Translations under genes and position numbers: made by a program
Assembly (NCBI RefSeq): GCF_048269565.1
Contig: NZ_JBLXIK010000002.1
Location: forward strand, 1-64,000
Length of the DNA stretch: 64,000 nt
DNA from: Maricaulis sp048269565
GTDB taxonomy: Bacteria; Pseudomonadota; Alphaproteobacteria; Caulobacterales; Maricaulaceae
Direction of reading: 5' to 3'
In this document: one piece after another, positions 63,343-64,000 of the stretch
Layout: each line of letters starts with the position of its first letter
How positions within the stretch are numbered: position 1 is the first letter of the stretch
Notes under the pieces: generated by a model
Told to the model about the DNA's origin: nothing
What the model saw: only the letters and a program-made list of their open reading frames with translations
Database searches by the model: none

Positions 63343-64000
63343 CCGCTCTCCGGCTGGGCCGCTTCGACGGCCGAGGCAATACGGGCGCGGGCGCGATCCA
63401 GGCTCAGCAGGTTCGACCGCTCGTTCCGGGCCGCATTGCGGACGCGCAGCAGATCGGCTTCGCCCAGGCGGCTGGTGCCGAACTCGGTCCCGGTGTCAGA
63501 CGGTTGTGAATTGATGCCCCAGCTGGCGCGGACATCGCTGCCATCGCGATTGCGGCTGCTGCCATAGTAAATCCCGTAGGACCGGGTCTGGTACTGGGCG
63601 ATACAGCGGCCATCGGGCAAGGCCCGCTCGAGATAGCTGTGCTCGACCAGGGTGATGGTATCGAGATGGCGGCCACCATCCTCGACATTCACTTCATAGC
63701 CGCGCCAGGTATCGAGCTCGCAATTGACCACCGGTGCCGGCGGCGGCGCCTGCTCCGGCGGCTCGGGCGGATCGCGCTCGGGCGCGCGGTGACGATTGAT
63801 CAGGGCGTCGAGCTGGCGGGTTGCCGCAACGACATTGCCGTCACAGGTCTCGGCGCCATCGGTGAAGGTGGCATAGCGCCATTCGCCGGAGCGCGGATCG
63901 GCGGAGGCGGCGAACACCTGCCGGGCCCGCGCATGTGCCTGCGCCAGCGGCGTGCCGCCGGCCGGCCGCACGGCGGCAATGCGGGCACGGACCACGGCCC
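63339..64000 (-). CDS. VWA-domain protein, C-terminal part (partial)
   Basis: The frame is open to the right edge of the window. The visible 220 residues begin in a von Willebrand factor A fold: PAGGTPLAQAHARA and YATFTDGAETCDG match the MIDAS-associated Thr and Asp segments of VWA domains. A Pro-rich linker (PPEPPEQAPPPAP) and a C-terminal beta-rich region with an Arg-rich helix at the end follow. It overlaps the downstream anchored protein by 4 bp (ATGA), suggesting they act together at the envelope. The N-terminus lies outside the window. Confidence 0.75.
   Translation of the reverse strand, partial: AVVRARIAAVRPAGGTPLAQAHARARQVFAASADPRSGEWRYATFTDGAETCDGNVVAATRQLDALINRHRAPERDPPEPPEQAPPPAPVVNCELDTWRGYEVNVEDGGRHLDTITLVEHSYLERALPDGRCIAQYQTRSYGIYYGSSRNRDGSDVRASWGINSQPSDTGTEFGTSRLGEADLLRVRNAARNERSNLLSLDRARARIASAVEAAQPESG

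Overview
The window comes from a GC-rich alphaproteobacterium, most likely a marine stalked or prosthecate type (Maricaulaceae/Hyphomonadaceae, Caulobacterales relatives). This is inferred from gene content: an ECF11 sigma factor with a ChrR-type partner, a TonB receptor / TPR-sulfotransferase pair, a perfect CtrA-type box, a DUF3489-DUF2924-recombinase cassette, and long palindromic intergenic repeats. A run of 10 N at 47530-47539 shows the sequence is a scaffold.

Region 1 (1-17.9 kb) is an exopolysaccharide (EPS) locus. In order it holds the end of a possible secreted protein, a GT4 glycosyltransferase, a Wzx-like flippase, a sulfotransferase, a polysaccharide pyruvyl transferase, a Wza-like export lipoprotein, a Wzy/WaaL-like protein, a small secreted protein, an outer-membrane barrel, a Wzz/BY-kinase chain-length regulator, an ExoY-like initiating sugar transferase and galE. 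Inside it, on the minus strand, sits a two-gene type I secretion system (ABC permease plus membrane fusion protein). A 289-residue protein is divergent from it. The two non-enzymatic proteins at the edges of the locus share the C-terminal pattern D-Y-x-x-F. The cluster probably makes an acidic, sulfated and pyruvylated surface polysaccharide with co-secreted proteins.

Region 2 (17.9-36.5 kb) holds hemN behind an FNR-type box, a 1898-residue Ig-like-repeat outer-membrane protein, a GPH sugar transporter, a hybrid histidine kinase convergent with a NarL-type regulator, and a TonB receptor / TPR-sulfotransferase / BCCT transporter operon with a divergent MarR regulator.

Region 3 (36.6-41.3 kb) is mobile or scarred DNA. 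It contains an autotransporter barrel remnant cut by an IS6-family element, which abuts a second broken IS copy. These are followed by a truncated DUF3489 gene, a DUF2924 gene, a large serine recombinase, a field of CCTGTTAT-type repeats and tRNA-Ser(GGA).

Region 4 (41.4-51.3 kb) is mostly housekeeping: msrA, serB, serA, a DUF4287 protein, a peroxiredoxin, lepA, an M19 dipeptidase, a three-repeat secreted protein and an Hpt protein. Palindromic repeats lie between lepA and the dipeptidase.

Region 5 (51.5-64 kb) starts with a GGDEF/EAL gene carrying an in-frame amber stop. An rpoE-chrR pair follows, divergent from a flavin amine oxidase / DUF1365 / cfa operon. Two back-to-back ECF11-type promoters sit between them, as in a singlet-oxygen/membrane-lipid stress regulon. 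The window ends with modABC, a CaiB-type CoA transferase, and a pair of membrane or secreted proteins, one with a VWA domain that runs off the end.
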